Assembly: GCA_947462335.1 (NCBI GenBank)
Contig: OX381705.1
Span: forward strand, 39,707,172-39,771,171
Origin: Harmothoe impar
Lineage: Eukaryota; Annelida; Polychaeta; Phyllodocida; Polynoidae
Direction: 5' to 3'
DNA length: 64,000 nucleotides
The notes under the pieces are model-generated. The model was not told the DNA's origin. It did not search any database and saw only the letters and a list, made by a program, of their open reading frames with translations. Of this stretch, positions 8,556-17,871 are shown one piece after another (position 1 is the first letter of the stretch; every line of letters starts with the position of its first letter). The translations under genes and the position numbers were made by a program.

Positions 8556-8557
8556 GC

Positions 8558-11176
8558 ATGCTAAAGCCAATCCTACTACTAGTGACGATGGCCACTTCTC
8601 AAGCCATCACATATGTGCCCACCGTTAGACAGAACGTTGGAGCCATATATGAGCCATTACCTGAACCATTGGTCAATGGGCACGATACCACAACCATGAT
8701 ATTGGCAATACCATACCATATACCTGCTCCACCAGAGACCGAAACCAAAATACTGGACCAGGTTATGGCACTAACATTTCCTACCTTGCATGACGACAGT
8801 TCTACCAGTCAGATATTACAGCAGGCAAGGGAACTAGATCTGTTAATAGACATAACAGACAAGGAAATTAACTCTACCTTAGCATCCATCCATTTGTTCC
8901 TATCAAATCCAATTAACAGTCAAGGAAGGTACAGAAGAGCACCACTTGGGTTCCTAGCCCCACTCTTCAGAGGAGCAATAGGTCTTGCCACACTAGATGA
9001 CGTCAAAGAGGTCATGGACCAGATAAAGAACATAGACGGCATTCTAGAAGCTTTTTCCAAGCAAGACAAAGAAGCAGCTATATTAATTGATAAGGTCACC
9101 CAACGCCAAGACAAATTTGTCAAGGCGTATGTTAAGGATAAAAGTATGCTAGACCAAACCATGAACACTCTAGGCCAAAATATGAATTTATGGGCTCAAA
9201 ATATGACCACATCTCTGAACACTTATGCAAATCACGAGCACACACAAAGAAGGAAGATCCAAATTTTAACTGATGCACTCACCATTATTGTAGCAAGAAT
9301 GAACTATCTGCAAGCATTGCAGCGCACCACATCAGCACTCAGGATGCTATCAGCAGGCATTATGACTGCTGACATAGTACCACCAGCTGAACTAACGGAG
9401 CATCTGAATGATCTGGACATGACACTCAGAATACACTCACCAGGATCAAAGGTCGCCATAACTGACCTTGACTACTATTATTCCCAAAGAATGATATCCT
9501 ACACCTATTCGGAACGGCACATATACATCCACCTGGATATCATTGTAGCATCCACTGTCTCCACCTTCAGAGTATTTCAACTGGTAACTACACCAGTACC
9601 AATCAACACCAAGGAGACACCTACAAAGGGAGTAACCCAATTAATTACTGATGTCAAATTTTTGGCTATCTCTGAAGATGGTTCACTATTTATTGAACTA
9701 ACAAATGCAGATATGCTAACCTGTCCAGGAACTAAGATCAAAATTTGTACCAAAACTAGCCCGAGAATCCATAGACATGTACCTACATGCACAGTAGCAA
9801 TTTATTTGAACCAAGCTCAGCAAGTCAAGGAAATGTGCCAATTTACTATCTCACCCTTGAAGAGACCTATCTCACACGCTGTAGCCATTTCACAAGATGA
9901 ATATCTAGTGACCACAAATTCTCCCACCTACACAGTTACGTGTCATGGGAAACCAGCTACTACTCACAAAGCACCATCACACTCAATCATAGGTGTACCA
10001 TGCCTATGTACAGTGAATATAGATCACTATTCACTACCAAATTCTAGGTTGCCATGCAACACTACAATTTCATTTCACTATGCTTTGGAGACTATAAACC
10101 TACCTTTTCTCGCGGCTCTAAATGAAATCAAAGAAATTGGACCAGACTCCAAGGCAAATCTGCCACCTTTTCCAAAGGTCAACCTATCCAGGACACTGGA
10201 TATGTTAAGAAAATCAAGTAATATTGATGAATCAACATTACTAGACCTAAACCCATTCGCAAAAACCCTGCTAGATGATGCCTCCAGCCTGGCTAAGCCA
10301 CTGGAAAATAGACTAATAGAGTCCTATCTATACAAATTTGCACGGCATCCAGCAGCATCTATCATACCAATGATACTTTCGGTTATAGCTACAATTTTGG
10401 CCACCTACACCCTATTCAAAATGCACAGAGGATCCACACTACTAGCTTATATGCCAACTGCAAAAGCATATAGATTTGTCACAGAGAAGCCTATGGAAAA
10501 AGCCTTCGAAACCCTATACAAGAAGGACACCACCACGGCACCAATAGAACAGGGCCCCACCCCTATTCTAACTATCCAGGAGACCCATACTCTTATCATA
10601 GCCATACTATTCACACTCACTATTTACTCAGCCTACAGGCTGACCAAATATCTAAAGAGTATGGCAACCAAGCACTGTGGAAAGGGAAAAGTCACCAAGA
10701 GGACAAATCCCACAGTAGTACTAAAAGTCTACAAAGGAGACACCAACTTCTCCTTCCCCTTGCGTCCAGTGCCACATGAGTTTGATACAATTATAAAAGC
10801 TTCAGCCCCAACATACAGAGATATGATTATCAAAATGTACCCTCTCCCAAAACTAGTATTTGAATGGAATGGACCAGTAGTAATTACTACAAAGAAAGGA
10901 GAGACCGCATATTTACTGCCAGAAACTATCAATCTACCATGGCGTGCCAGGTTCAGCATAATACCAGCGCTCAGGGAACCCAATCTAGATTTTGCCATGT
11001 TACTACAAAATGACATTTCACCCCAGCCCGTTACCATGGATACCCATGAGTCAAAGCTGGAAAACATCATAATTGACGACCAAAGAGAGAGCACCAATAC
11101 ATTCAAAAATGTACTCACCATACTCACCCAACCACCTACAGCTGTAACTAGTGAGAAAGTACATGGGGAAGAATAA
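8558..11176 (+). CDS. env: Envelope-like fusion glycoprotein
   Basis: Predicted 872-residue membrane glycoprotein. It begins with a hydrophobic signal peptide (~1-17). A furin-type RYRR at 124-127 (nt 8927) is followed at once by a Gly/Ala/Leu/Phe-rich segment (~128-145) resembling a fusion peptide, then LDDV and a long heptad-like helix (~147-260). Cysteines cluster between ~390 and 510, including PCLC. A strong transmembrane segment lies at ~598-622 and a second hydrophobic segment at ~678-700, followed by a ~170-residue tail. Several N-x-S/T sites occur in the ectodomain. Early cleavage, fusion peptide, LDDV helix and distal membrane anchor match the layout of baculovirus F-like envelopes of errantiviruses (class I fusogens). 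I infer membership from layout, not alignment. The ATG sits 2 nt after a splice acceptor. The frame is intact. Confidence 0.85.
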   Translation: MLKPILLLVTMATSQAITYVPTVRQNVGAIYEPLPEPLVNGHDTTTMILAIPYHIPAPPETETKILDQVMALTFPTLHDDSSTSQILQQARELDLLIDITDKEINSTLASIHLFLSNPINSQGRYRRAPLGFLAPLFRGAIGLATLDDVKEVMDQIKNIDGILEAFSKQDKEAAILIDKVTQRQDKFVKAYVKDKSMLDQTMNTLGQNMNLWAQNMTTSLNTYANHEHTQRRKIQILTDALTIIVARMNYLQALQRTTSALRMLSAGIMTADIVPPAELTEHLNDLDMTLRIHSPGSKVAITDLDYYYSQRMISYTYSERHIYIHLDIIVASTVSTFRVFQLVTTPVPINTKETPTKGVTQLITDVKFLAISEDGSLFIELTNADMLTCPGTKIKICTKTSPRIHRHVPTCTVAIYLNQAQQVKEMCQFTISPLKRPISHAVAISQDEYLVTTNSPTYTVTCHGKPATTHKAPSHSIIGVPCLCTVNIDHYSLPNSRLPCNTTISFHYALETINLPFLAALNEIKEIGPDSKANLPPFPKVNLSRTLDMLRKSSNIDESTLLDLNPFAKTLLDDASSLAKPLENRLIESYLYKFARHPAASIIPMILSVIATILATYTLFKMHRGSTLLAYMPTAKAYRFVTEKPMEKAFETLYKKDTTTAPIEQGPTPILTIQETHTLIIAILFTLTIYSAYRLTKYLKSMATKHCGKGKVTKRTNPTVVLKVYKGDTNFSFPLRPVPHEFDTIIKASAPTYRDMIIKMYPLPKLVFEWNGPVVITTKKGETAYLLPETINLPWRARFSIIPALREPNLDFAMLLQNDISPQPVTMDTHESKLENIIIDDQRESTNTFKNVLTILTQPPTAVTSEKVHGEE

Positions 11177-11273
11177 GCACAATTATACAGGATTGAGATT
11201 GACCAAAACTTTTGTGAAAAGTTGGTTGGCCCTGAAAAGGACCGTTTATATTGACATTTATAGATGCCACCCA
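11177..11273. other. Convergent spacer between env and antisense gene
   Basis: 97 bp separate the stop codons of two tail-to-tail genes. No canonical AATAAA is visible on either strand here. Confidence 0.6.
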
Positions 11274-11882
11274 CTAGTTGTTATAGTCCCCCCATCCCAA
11301 GGCCTCCCAGGACTCGGCCAACTCGGCAGCGGCAGGAGATCCAATCCACGTATCTTCACTGAAGAGCCACTCGTTCTCCTCCCTCCACTGGACAAAACGT
11401 GCCTCCAAAGTAGACAAAGCATGCTCAGCGCTGTCTGCAGCATCACCTGTCACCGTGTAAGCACATAGGCCGACAGCCAATAGGAAGTCCCAGATGACCC
11501 CATCATTTCTGGTGAAAAGCAGTCGCGGGTCATATCCATCCAGATCACGTAGGGCCTGAGCCAACAGCTCCAGAGATGCCGCCCTGCGCATGGAAATCCC
11601 GCCAGCACCAAGGAAGTACCAGCCGTGATGACGGCACACCAAAACATCACCAAAACTGGCAATGTCGTGCCGGACTTTATGCAACCACCGCGTCCTTACT
11701 GAGTCATACCGACTCAAAATACTCCTAAAAGGAGTACCAGGAGTCAGCCCCTCCAAGGTGTTTTGATCACCTAACCACAGGTCTAAGGCCTGCATGTCAC
11801 CCTGCAGCCAGGCCTCAGGGAGATATGCAAGTACCTCAGGTACAGCCTCCAACTCGTCCTCCAAAATTGCCATATGCGCCAT
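11274..11882 (-). CDS. Antisense accessory protein of unknown function
   Basis: A 202-codon frame on the strand opposite gag-pol-env, between env and the 3' LTR. It starts at an ATG (11882-11880) in a strong context (A at -3, G at +4) and is markedly more GC-rich than env or the tail. The predicted protein is acidic, rich in Trp, Leu and Ala, and mostly helical. It has one short Gly-rich central stretch (FLGAGG), a hydrophobic segment (FLLAVGLCAY) too short to be a clear membrane span, and an acidic C-terminus with several Trp. I recognise no domain. It does not lie opposite a coding sense frame, so it is not a shadow. A TATA and C-rich-box pair lies ~60 bp upstream in its own orientation. 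Antisense genes occur in some retroviruses (HBZ of HTLV-1) and some plant LTR elements; a regulatory role by analogy is only a guess. It may be captured from a host. Confidence 0.7.
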   Translation of the reverse strand: MAHMAILEDELEAVPEVLAYLPEAWLQGDMQALDLWLGDQNTLEGLTPGTPFRSILSRYDSVRTRWLHKVRHDIASFGDVLVCRHHGWYFLGAGGISMRRAASLELLAQALRDLDGYDPRLLFTRNDGVIWDFLLAVGLCAYTVTGDAADSAEHALSTLEARFVQWREENEWLFSEDTWIGSPAAAELAESWEALGWGDYNN

Positions 11883-11904
11883 ACTGTGTTATCTCAAGGG
11901 TACT

Positions 11905-11965
11905 CAAGGAATAAGTGATCCTACTGTGGTCTACACAGCCCTTATAACCCCTCCCCACCCCCAAA
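11905..11965 (-). promoter_or_regulatory. Candidate promoter of the antisense gene
   Basis: Read on the minus strand, a GGGGGTGGGGAGGGG box (about 11951-11965) is followed by GGTTATAAGG (11941-11950). The TATAA lies ~60 bp before the ATG at 11882, leaving room for a start site ~30 bp downstream and a ~30-nt 5' UTR. GC/CACCC-type box plus TATA is a classical pol II layout. Confidence 0.5.
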
Positions 11966-12633
11966 TGACACTGTTCACCCTCTGAAGTGATCCCCTCACT
12001 TCAGGTGACAAGTCCATGAGAAGGCACATGATCTGCTCACCAAAAGGTGTCAACCACCGGTGTCACCGCGGCACACGACGCATCTTGCGCCGCATGACAC
12101 AATAGCCTCAAAGTGCCACTCAAAAATCTGCTCAAGGTGCAAAATTTTCAAACTCTCACAATCCCAAGGTCAAAGCAAGGTCTCAGTGTGTGTCAGCAGT
12201 ATCAGGAAATCAATTTTAAGGTATCCCAAAATGAAACAGCCAATTTTTGAAAAATTGAAGTTTTACAAAAACAATTGCGTACTCTTAACCATGTCAAACT
12301 TGCTCAAACATGCATTTATATGTATGAAATTGTATTATTACAATCTAAATTGCTAATCAAACATGTTTGTATATAACACTGTATTTGCACTGTATTTTAC
12401 ACTGTATACCTTTGTATTATGTAAGACTATTTACAGAAAAACATGAAGCAAAAAGGGAGATAGTCCGCTGACTAACCCTAGGATACTACACAAAAGACTT
12501 AAATCTCACAGCAGCGGCCCACTGCAAAGACATTTCTGATCAAAGTGTAGATCCACAAAGTTGCAAATTGCCAACACCAAGAATCTTGTAAGATTCAACT
12601 ATCATTGCAGAAACAAGATACCGAGTCATTTTT

Positions 12634-12798
12634 ATGACATTATGAACACTTACCCTCCACCGGATAAGGACAAAATATCTGCATAAAAAGGACTGTATTT
12701 GTACATACAAACTTACAAACTTAAGTAATGCAAAATGTCAGATGACACAATTATGAACACTTATCCGCCACCGGACAAGCACATAACTATGCATAAAA
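12634..12798. repeat. Imperfect ~55-bp direct repeat with hairpins
   Basis: Two copies share TTATGAACACTTA, a CCACCGGA core and GCATAAAA. The second copy folds as CTTATCCG-CCAC-CGGACAAG (one mismatch); the first is a weaker version. A repeated stem-loop may act in RNA. Confidence 0.6.
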
Positions 12799-12878
12799 TG
12801 TACATTACTGATTGCTATATCACGCAAATCCATAGATAAGCGCTATCTAGAAATAAGAAAACAAACTTCAAGCCGGTT

Positions 12879-12903
12879 GGCCTACTTTTATATAAAAGTG
12901 GCC
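12879..12903. other. Palindrome/hairpin
   Basis: The perfect palindrome ACTTTTATATAAAAGT is flanked by GGCC on each side. It could form an RNA stem-loop or a cruciform. Role unknown. Confidence 0.6.
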
Positions 12904-13490
12904 TTGGTTTTTTTGGTATCAAACAAAAAAGTTTGTAAAAGATTATCATAAGATTTTGCATAATTTGCAGTATACTCTGTATATTTGTATTCACATGTGA
13001 ACATTGATATATCAAAATCCACTCAGTTCCACAAAGCACCTATTTCACCAAAGACAGCCTATTACTTGATAACACATTTTTCATCATGTTTTAGAATTAA
13101 GACAAAGATGTACCATGCTGTGTATATAATTCAAACAATGATTTGAAAAGTGTCAGATAAAGACACAATGTATTACTACACTGTATAATATGTGATTAAG
13201 AAAGTACCAAATTGGTACAAAGAAGGTTTACATACCTTATAGTTAAGTTACACTGTATATAATGTAGATGACTAGCCAAGCACAAAACCAAAATTCTCCC
13301 CAGACCTTTGGTATTTACATACTCTCACATCATCTATATTACAAAAAAAAAAGTGTACTTCACTACAAAAAAAAAAAATCAAAAACAAAAGGTAAATTCT
13401 ATTTGCCACCAAAAATTGTGGATAAAATTCCAAAATTCACCCCAAATTTTTAGATGGAATGACAACTGACGGAGAGTTGTCCTTTTTCCC

Positions 13491-13504
13491 GAGGGGGAGG
13501 CACC
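13491..13504 (+). other. Polypurine tract
   Basis: GAGGGGGAGG, then CACC, directly precedes the TGTCAT that opens the 3' LTR. This is the expected plus-strand primer. The four non-purine-rich bases before the LTR are slightly unusual. Confidence 0.55.
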
Positions 13505-14186
13505 TGTCATGTGACGCACGTGGCCTAACACGTGAGGCACGTGCAGGTCGCTATACTCCCTCTCAAAGGCCGTTATGTAAGGGTCACATGCTGCCGCACG
13601 TGACACAAGCCTCAGAGCCGTCACAGGCCGCTGCACAAGCCTCAGGACCGTCACAGGCCGCTGCACAAGCCTCAGGACCGTCACAGGCCGCTGCACAAGC
13701 CTCAGGTCCTTCACAGGCCGCTGCACACGGTCACATAGGGGCTTGTTGCACCTTTTGGCCAATCACTGTCAACTGACACTAACACTCAAGATGCCATGCT
13801 GGTAGCCTGGCCCCCTTAAATAGGGTCAGGTCCCAGCACTGGGCATCTCCATCCTCACTCTACACTTGGACACCACAGAGCAAGGACCTCTCCACTGACT
13901 GAGAACAAGGCTATAGGCTATGCCCTACTAGGCCCAACTATCAGACATGGTGTAGGACCCCCTTGGCTCTAGTCCAGTACTAACCTCAGGGTTATTAGGT
14001 ATATTTACCAAGACCTATATTATTGTGTGGATAGGTGTAACTGAGTGGAACCTACATTGTACTTACTGTACTGTTGCTGTCAACTTGTAATAAATACCAA
14101 CTATACTACAAGACCACAAGACTTAGTCAACTTACCTCATATCATATTAAAGGGATCTCCCAACTAAGGAGATTCCTTATATGACA
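13505..14186 (+). repeat. 3' LTR (complete, 682 bp)
   Basis: Bounded by TGTCAT and ATGACA. It repeats the 5' LTR exactly for 536 bp, then differs in the last ~50 bp. The part unseen in the 5' copy (13505-13600) carries four CACGTG E-boxes (13517, 13529, 13538, 13597). The CCAAT box, TATA box and AATAAA (14089-14094) are intact. The flank begins GTGTCATATT. Confidence 0.93.
13517..13602 (+). promoter_or_regulatory. Four CACGTG E-boxes in U3
   Basis: Exact CACGTG palindromes at 13517-13522, 13529-13534, 13538-13543 and 13597-13602. They are binding sites for bHLH-type factors (Myc/USF/MITF/CLOCK classes), just upstream of the 30-bp repeats. Confidence 0.6.
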
Positions 14187-16618
14187 GTGTCATATTGTGC
14201 CAATTTGTTACATAGGACAACAGTCACATAAGGTGCACGTTCCAGAAACTAAGTCAAACTAATTTGCTGGGGATGGTCTACACGTGGAATATGTGGTGGT
14301 ATGGCTCCGGGAGTATTTGTCACAGGATTTATTGCAATTATGTCGGACGACGGTACATACAGGCAAAAACGATTTTGCAAAAAGAATCCTGCTTGTTAAG
14401 GAATACTTTTGAATTTTAATCTTCACTTGTCGCATCGAACATCATTACCGGCCAATCAGCATCCAGCAAAGGCTTTCATCCGGAAAAAGGAAATCCCAAA
14501 GTGACAGGATAGTTAGCAGACACATCGAACAAGCAAAAAACATATAATTACAGAATATTGCAGAAAACTCATGACCAACCAAAGACCTGGCAGTCAATTG
14601 TATTTCATTGTTCCCTGTGGATTTACAAGAAACCATCGTGATATAGATCCATCTATCCATTTCGCTGCGGCAATAATTACATTGGTGACGATGACGCGAG
14701 TTAATCAACGTAATTACTTGACGCTTTTGTGACAACCTTGCCTTTAAAAAGGACAGCTCGTGAAGCCTATCAATCTCGTATAGATCTCACATGGGTCCCT
14801 TTTACTTTTGAACACCTAATGAAAATGTGAGCAAATGAAGACAGATTGGAGTTCCACTCTTCTCAACTATTTCATCTCTATTCTGCATTGCAATGAGCTA
14901 TAGACCACTCATATATGGTGGACCGTCCCCTCCCAGCACTGATGTTTTATGAAGACTGTATTATGTAGTGTCTACTCTAGGCGTCTGACATTGACATACC
15001 ATCGTCAAGGGCTTTGCATTTGGGCGTATGACCATGGGTGAGAAGAATACAAATGTGTCGATGAAAGGGAACGTGCTAATCATGATGAGAGGATAATCAG
15101 CCTCCGATTAGCAATATCATGCAGCTTGGTGGGGGCTGCTATGGCTATAAACAATGGGGATGGAGGGTGGTCTATTACCAAGCCGACACCCCCCTCCCCC
15201 CCCACATCAGAGATACCCCCACATCCTGGTGTAGAAGCCGTGTGGCTTCCCATATGGCCACAGACTGCAGCCACAGAGGGCCCCCATTATGGCCCACATT
15301 AACAGCTGTAATGCCATGCAGCCCGCCGGGGAGGGCTGCTATTGTAGCCACACACCCGCCATCTGTCGGCGCCACCTACCACCGGGTTCACACTGCCATT
15401 GGCAGGGATTATCAGTCTTACACGCTTGACCAGGGCTTTTAGTCCCAGCTGACGCTGGCTCAGTGGGCGAGGTGGGATCGTCCAGTTGAGTAATCAGCTT
15501 GGCTTATGCAAGCCGCATGGTGCGGCCTGCAGGATGCCTCCTTCAGTGGGCGGGTTCTACCTCACCCCTGCGGCCGTCCTCCTGCACACATAACACCTCA
15601 CCCCCTGACCACCACAAGCACAATTCTGCCATGCACTCCCATCCAATATACATAATGCCCGCTGAAAAAAATCAGGAACATTTCAACTTTCCGTGCCAGG
15701 GGCTGGACGGGTAGTATTGGTGGGAGTGGTGTGATTTGTGTGGCAGTTAGGGTGCAGCAGAGGGAGTTTGGGGATAGAAGGGATGGAAGGAGTGGAAGGG
15801 GGCGTTTGCACATCTCTGCACAGGATTCAATCATTGTAGTAGCCAGCCACCGTCTCCAGGGTGTGAATGTAGGATTAGCATCTCTCCCGAGATTCACTGA
15901 TGCGTTTATCGCCTGTTCCTATTTGGAAACAAATGATTATTAGACAAACGCACACCGACACCAGCACTCCACTGGGGGTGCAGCCTCAGTCCTCGACACA
16001 CCTACACTAATGAAGTCTATGTGCGCGCCTACTCCTCATCCCACTGGTCCAGCTACCTTTAACACCCGGCTACATGTAATGTGGTGTGTATGAACATTTA
16101 TACGCCGGCTCCTAGGTTTTGCAGATAAATGGTAATTACAGATGGCTATATATTACAAGTGTGGTTCCCATGTCCCGTTGCGGCACATGGGAGACAAATA
16201 CGGCCAGGACGAGGCGGGTATTAGAGGCTCTGGGTTCAGCAAGTGCCGCAGGGACAATGCAGCAGGATGGGGACGCGCCAAGTGCACCAACACGGCCACC
16301 CGCCTAAACCTAATCCTCCGGTGCCCCGTTGCCGTTCTACACCAGCAATTAGGCGCACACCACCGACCGACCATGACACAGTGTTACGAGGATGTCTCTG
16401 GCCGTGTCCAGTGAGCTGTGAAGGGCCCTGCACTGATCTACCAGGCCCGGTCGATGCTCGAGTAAGGGCTCGAGGTGTGCTGAGGACGTCACCTTACATA
16501 AGAGAAACCTCTCCTTAATTGTATTGACAACATTACCATCGATCTTAGAGCTGCTGTAGAGGGCAGCCAGACACCAGCGTACAACCACCAGCCGCTAGTC
16601 ACCCTCAGCTACCCAGTA
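14187..16618. other. Non-coding flank
   Basis: Unique-looking sequence without a supportable gene; frames here are short and lack domain features. It is mixed AT/GC with small C-tracts (around 15190). Confidence 0.5.
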
Positions 16619-16619
16619 C

Positions 16620-17850
16620 TGACTGTTATGTGTTAGACACAGGACCACCCTCACCCACCACAGAACAGGACCACCCGCCACTGACTGTTACAGAACAGGA
16701 CCACACTCACCCCCCACTGACTGTTACAGAACAGGACAACACTCACCCACCACTGATTGTTACAGTACAGGACCACCCTCACCCCCCACTGACTGTTGTA
16801 GAACAGGACCACCCTCACCCGCAACTGACTGTTGTAGAACAGGAACACCCACCACTGACTGTTACAGAACAGGACCACCCTCACCCCCCACTGACTGTTA
16901 CAGAACAGGACCACCCACCACTGACTGTTACAGAACAGGACCACCCTCACCCCCCACTGACTGTTGTAGAACAGGACCACCCTCACCCACCACTGACTGT
17001 TGTAGAACAGGACCACCCTCACCCGCAACTGACTGTTGTAGAACAGGACCACCCACCACTGACTGTTACAGTACAGGACCACCCTCACCCCCCACTGACT
17101 GTTGTAGAACAGGACCACCCAGCACTGACTGTTACAGAACAGGACAACACTCACCCACCACTGACTGTTGTAGAACAGGACCACCCTCACCCCCCACTGA
17201 CTGTTGTAGAACAGGACCACCCAGCACTGACTGTTACAGAACAGGACCACCCTCACCCCCCACTGACTGTTGTAGAACAGGACCACCCTCACCCACCACT
17301 GACTGTTACAGAACAGAACAACCCTCACCCCCCACTGACTGTTGTAGAACAGGACCACCCTCACCCACCACTGACTGTTACAGAACAGGACAACACTCAC
17401 CCCCCACTGACTGTTACAGAACAGGACAACACTCACCCACCACTGACTGTTACAGAACAGGACAACACTCACCCACCACTGACTGTTACAGAACAGGACG
17501 ACCCTCACCCCCCACTGACTGTTACAGAACAGGACAACACTCACCCACCACTGACTGTTACAGAACAGAACAACCCTCACCCACCACTGACTGTTACAGA
17601 ACAGGACGACCCTCACCCACCACTGACTGTTACAGAACAGGACAACACTCACCCCCCACTGACTGTTACAGAACAGGACAACACTCACCCACCACTGACT
17701 GTTACAGAACAGGACAACACTCACCCACCACTGACTGTTACAGAACAGGACCACCCTCACCCCCCACTGACTGTTACAGAACAGGACAACACTCACCCTC
17801 CACTGACTGTTACAGTACAGGACCACCCTCACCCTCCACTGACTCTTCTA
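16620..17850. repeat. 39-bp minisatellite, open in both directions
   Basis: About thirty copies of a 39-bp unit, CACTGACTGTTACAGAACAG plus GACAACACTCACCCAC, with shortened 27-bp copies mainly in the left half. Two flavours occur: GTTACAG (AACAC) on the right and GTTGTAG (CACCC) more on the left. Because 39 and 27 are multiples of three, one frame stays open on the plus strand (16630-17871, His/Pro/Thr-rich) and one on the minus strand (17832-16651, Val/Phe/Trp-rich). I see no start context, splice sites or domain that would make either a protein. Confidence 0.9.
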
Positions 17851-17871
17851 CACGACACCACTTGCCACTAG

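Larger units (their letters stand above)
7471..8557 (+). other. pol-env intergenic region
   Basis: A 1.09-kb stretch without a convincing ORF (a 62-codon frame at 7863-8051 has no recognisable features). It is AT-rich up to ~7900. Around 8095-8180 it has a promoter-like block, GGGTGGGCTACATAAGAGGC, followed ~35 bp on by a pyrimidine-rich ACTCACCAGTTC. Its right end is an intron-like acceptor next to env. It would be intronic in the spliced env message. Confidence 0.6.
11883..13504. other. AT-rich non-coding tail of the retroelement
   Basis: 1.6 kb without a credible ORF. It holds the antisense promoter, an imperfect ~55-bp direct repeat (12634-12688 and 12742-12798), a hairpin (12879-12903), A-tracts (13340-13388) and the polypurine tract. 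Retroviruses rarely keep this much untranslated sequence, so RNA-level functions (packaging, export) are possible. Confidence 0.7.
1..14186 (+). mobile_element. Env-bearing Ty3/Gypsy-type LTR retroelement, ~14.3 kb
   Basis: Two LTRs flank gag, pol (protease-RT-RNase H-integrase order), an env-like gene and an antisense gene. Base 1 corresponds to base 13601, so the element begins 96 bp before the window and totals about 14,282 bp, roughly twice a typical Ty3/Gypsy element. All main frames are uninterrupted, and the LTRs match without difference over 1-536 versus 13601-14136, which indicates a recent insertion. The RT-RNase H-integrase order, Ty3-style RNase H and GPY/F-like integrase tail place it in the Ty3/Gypsy lineage. 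The env gene makes it retrovirus-like in layout. The 5' target-site copy lies outside the window, so the target duplication cannot be checked. Confidence 0.95.

Noticed and set aside
13379..13776. Frames over the LTR 30-bp repeats on both strands
   Set aside because: The unit length is a multiple of three, so frames stay open by periodicity.
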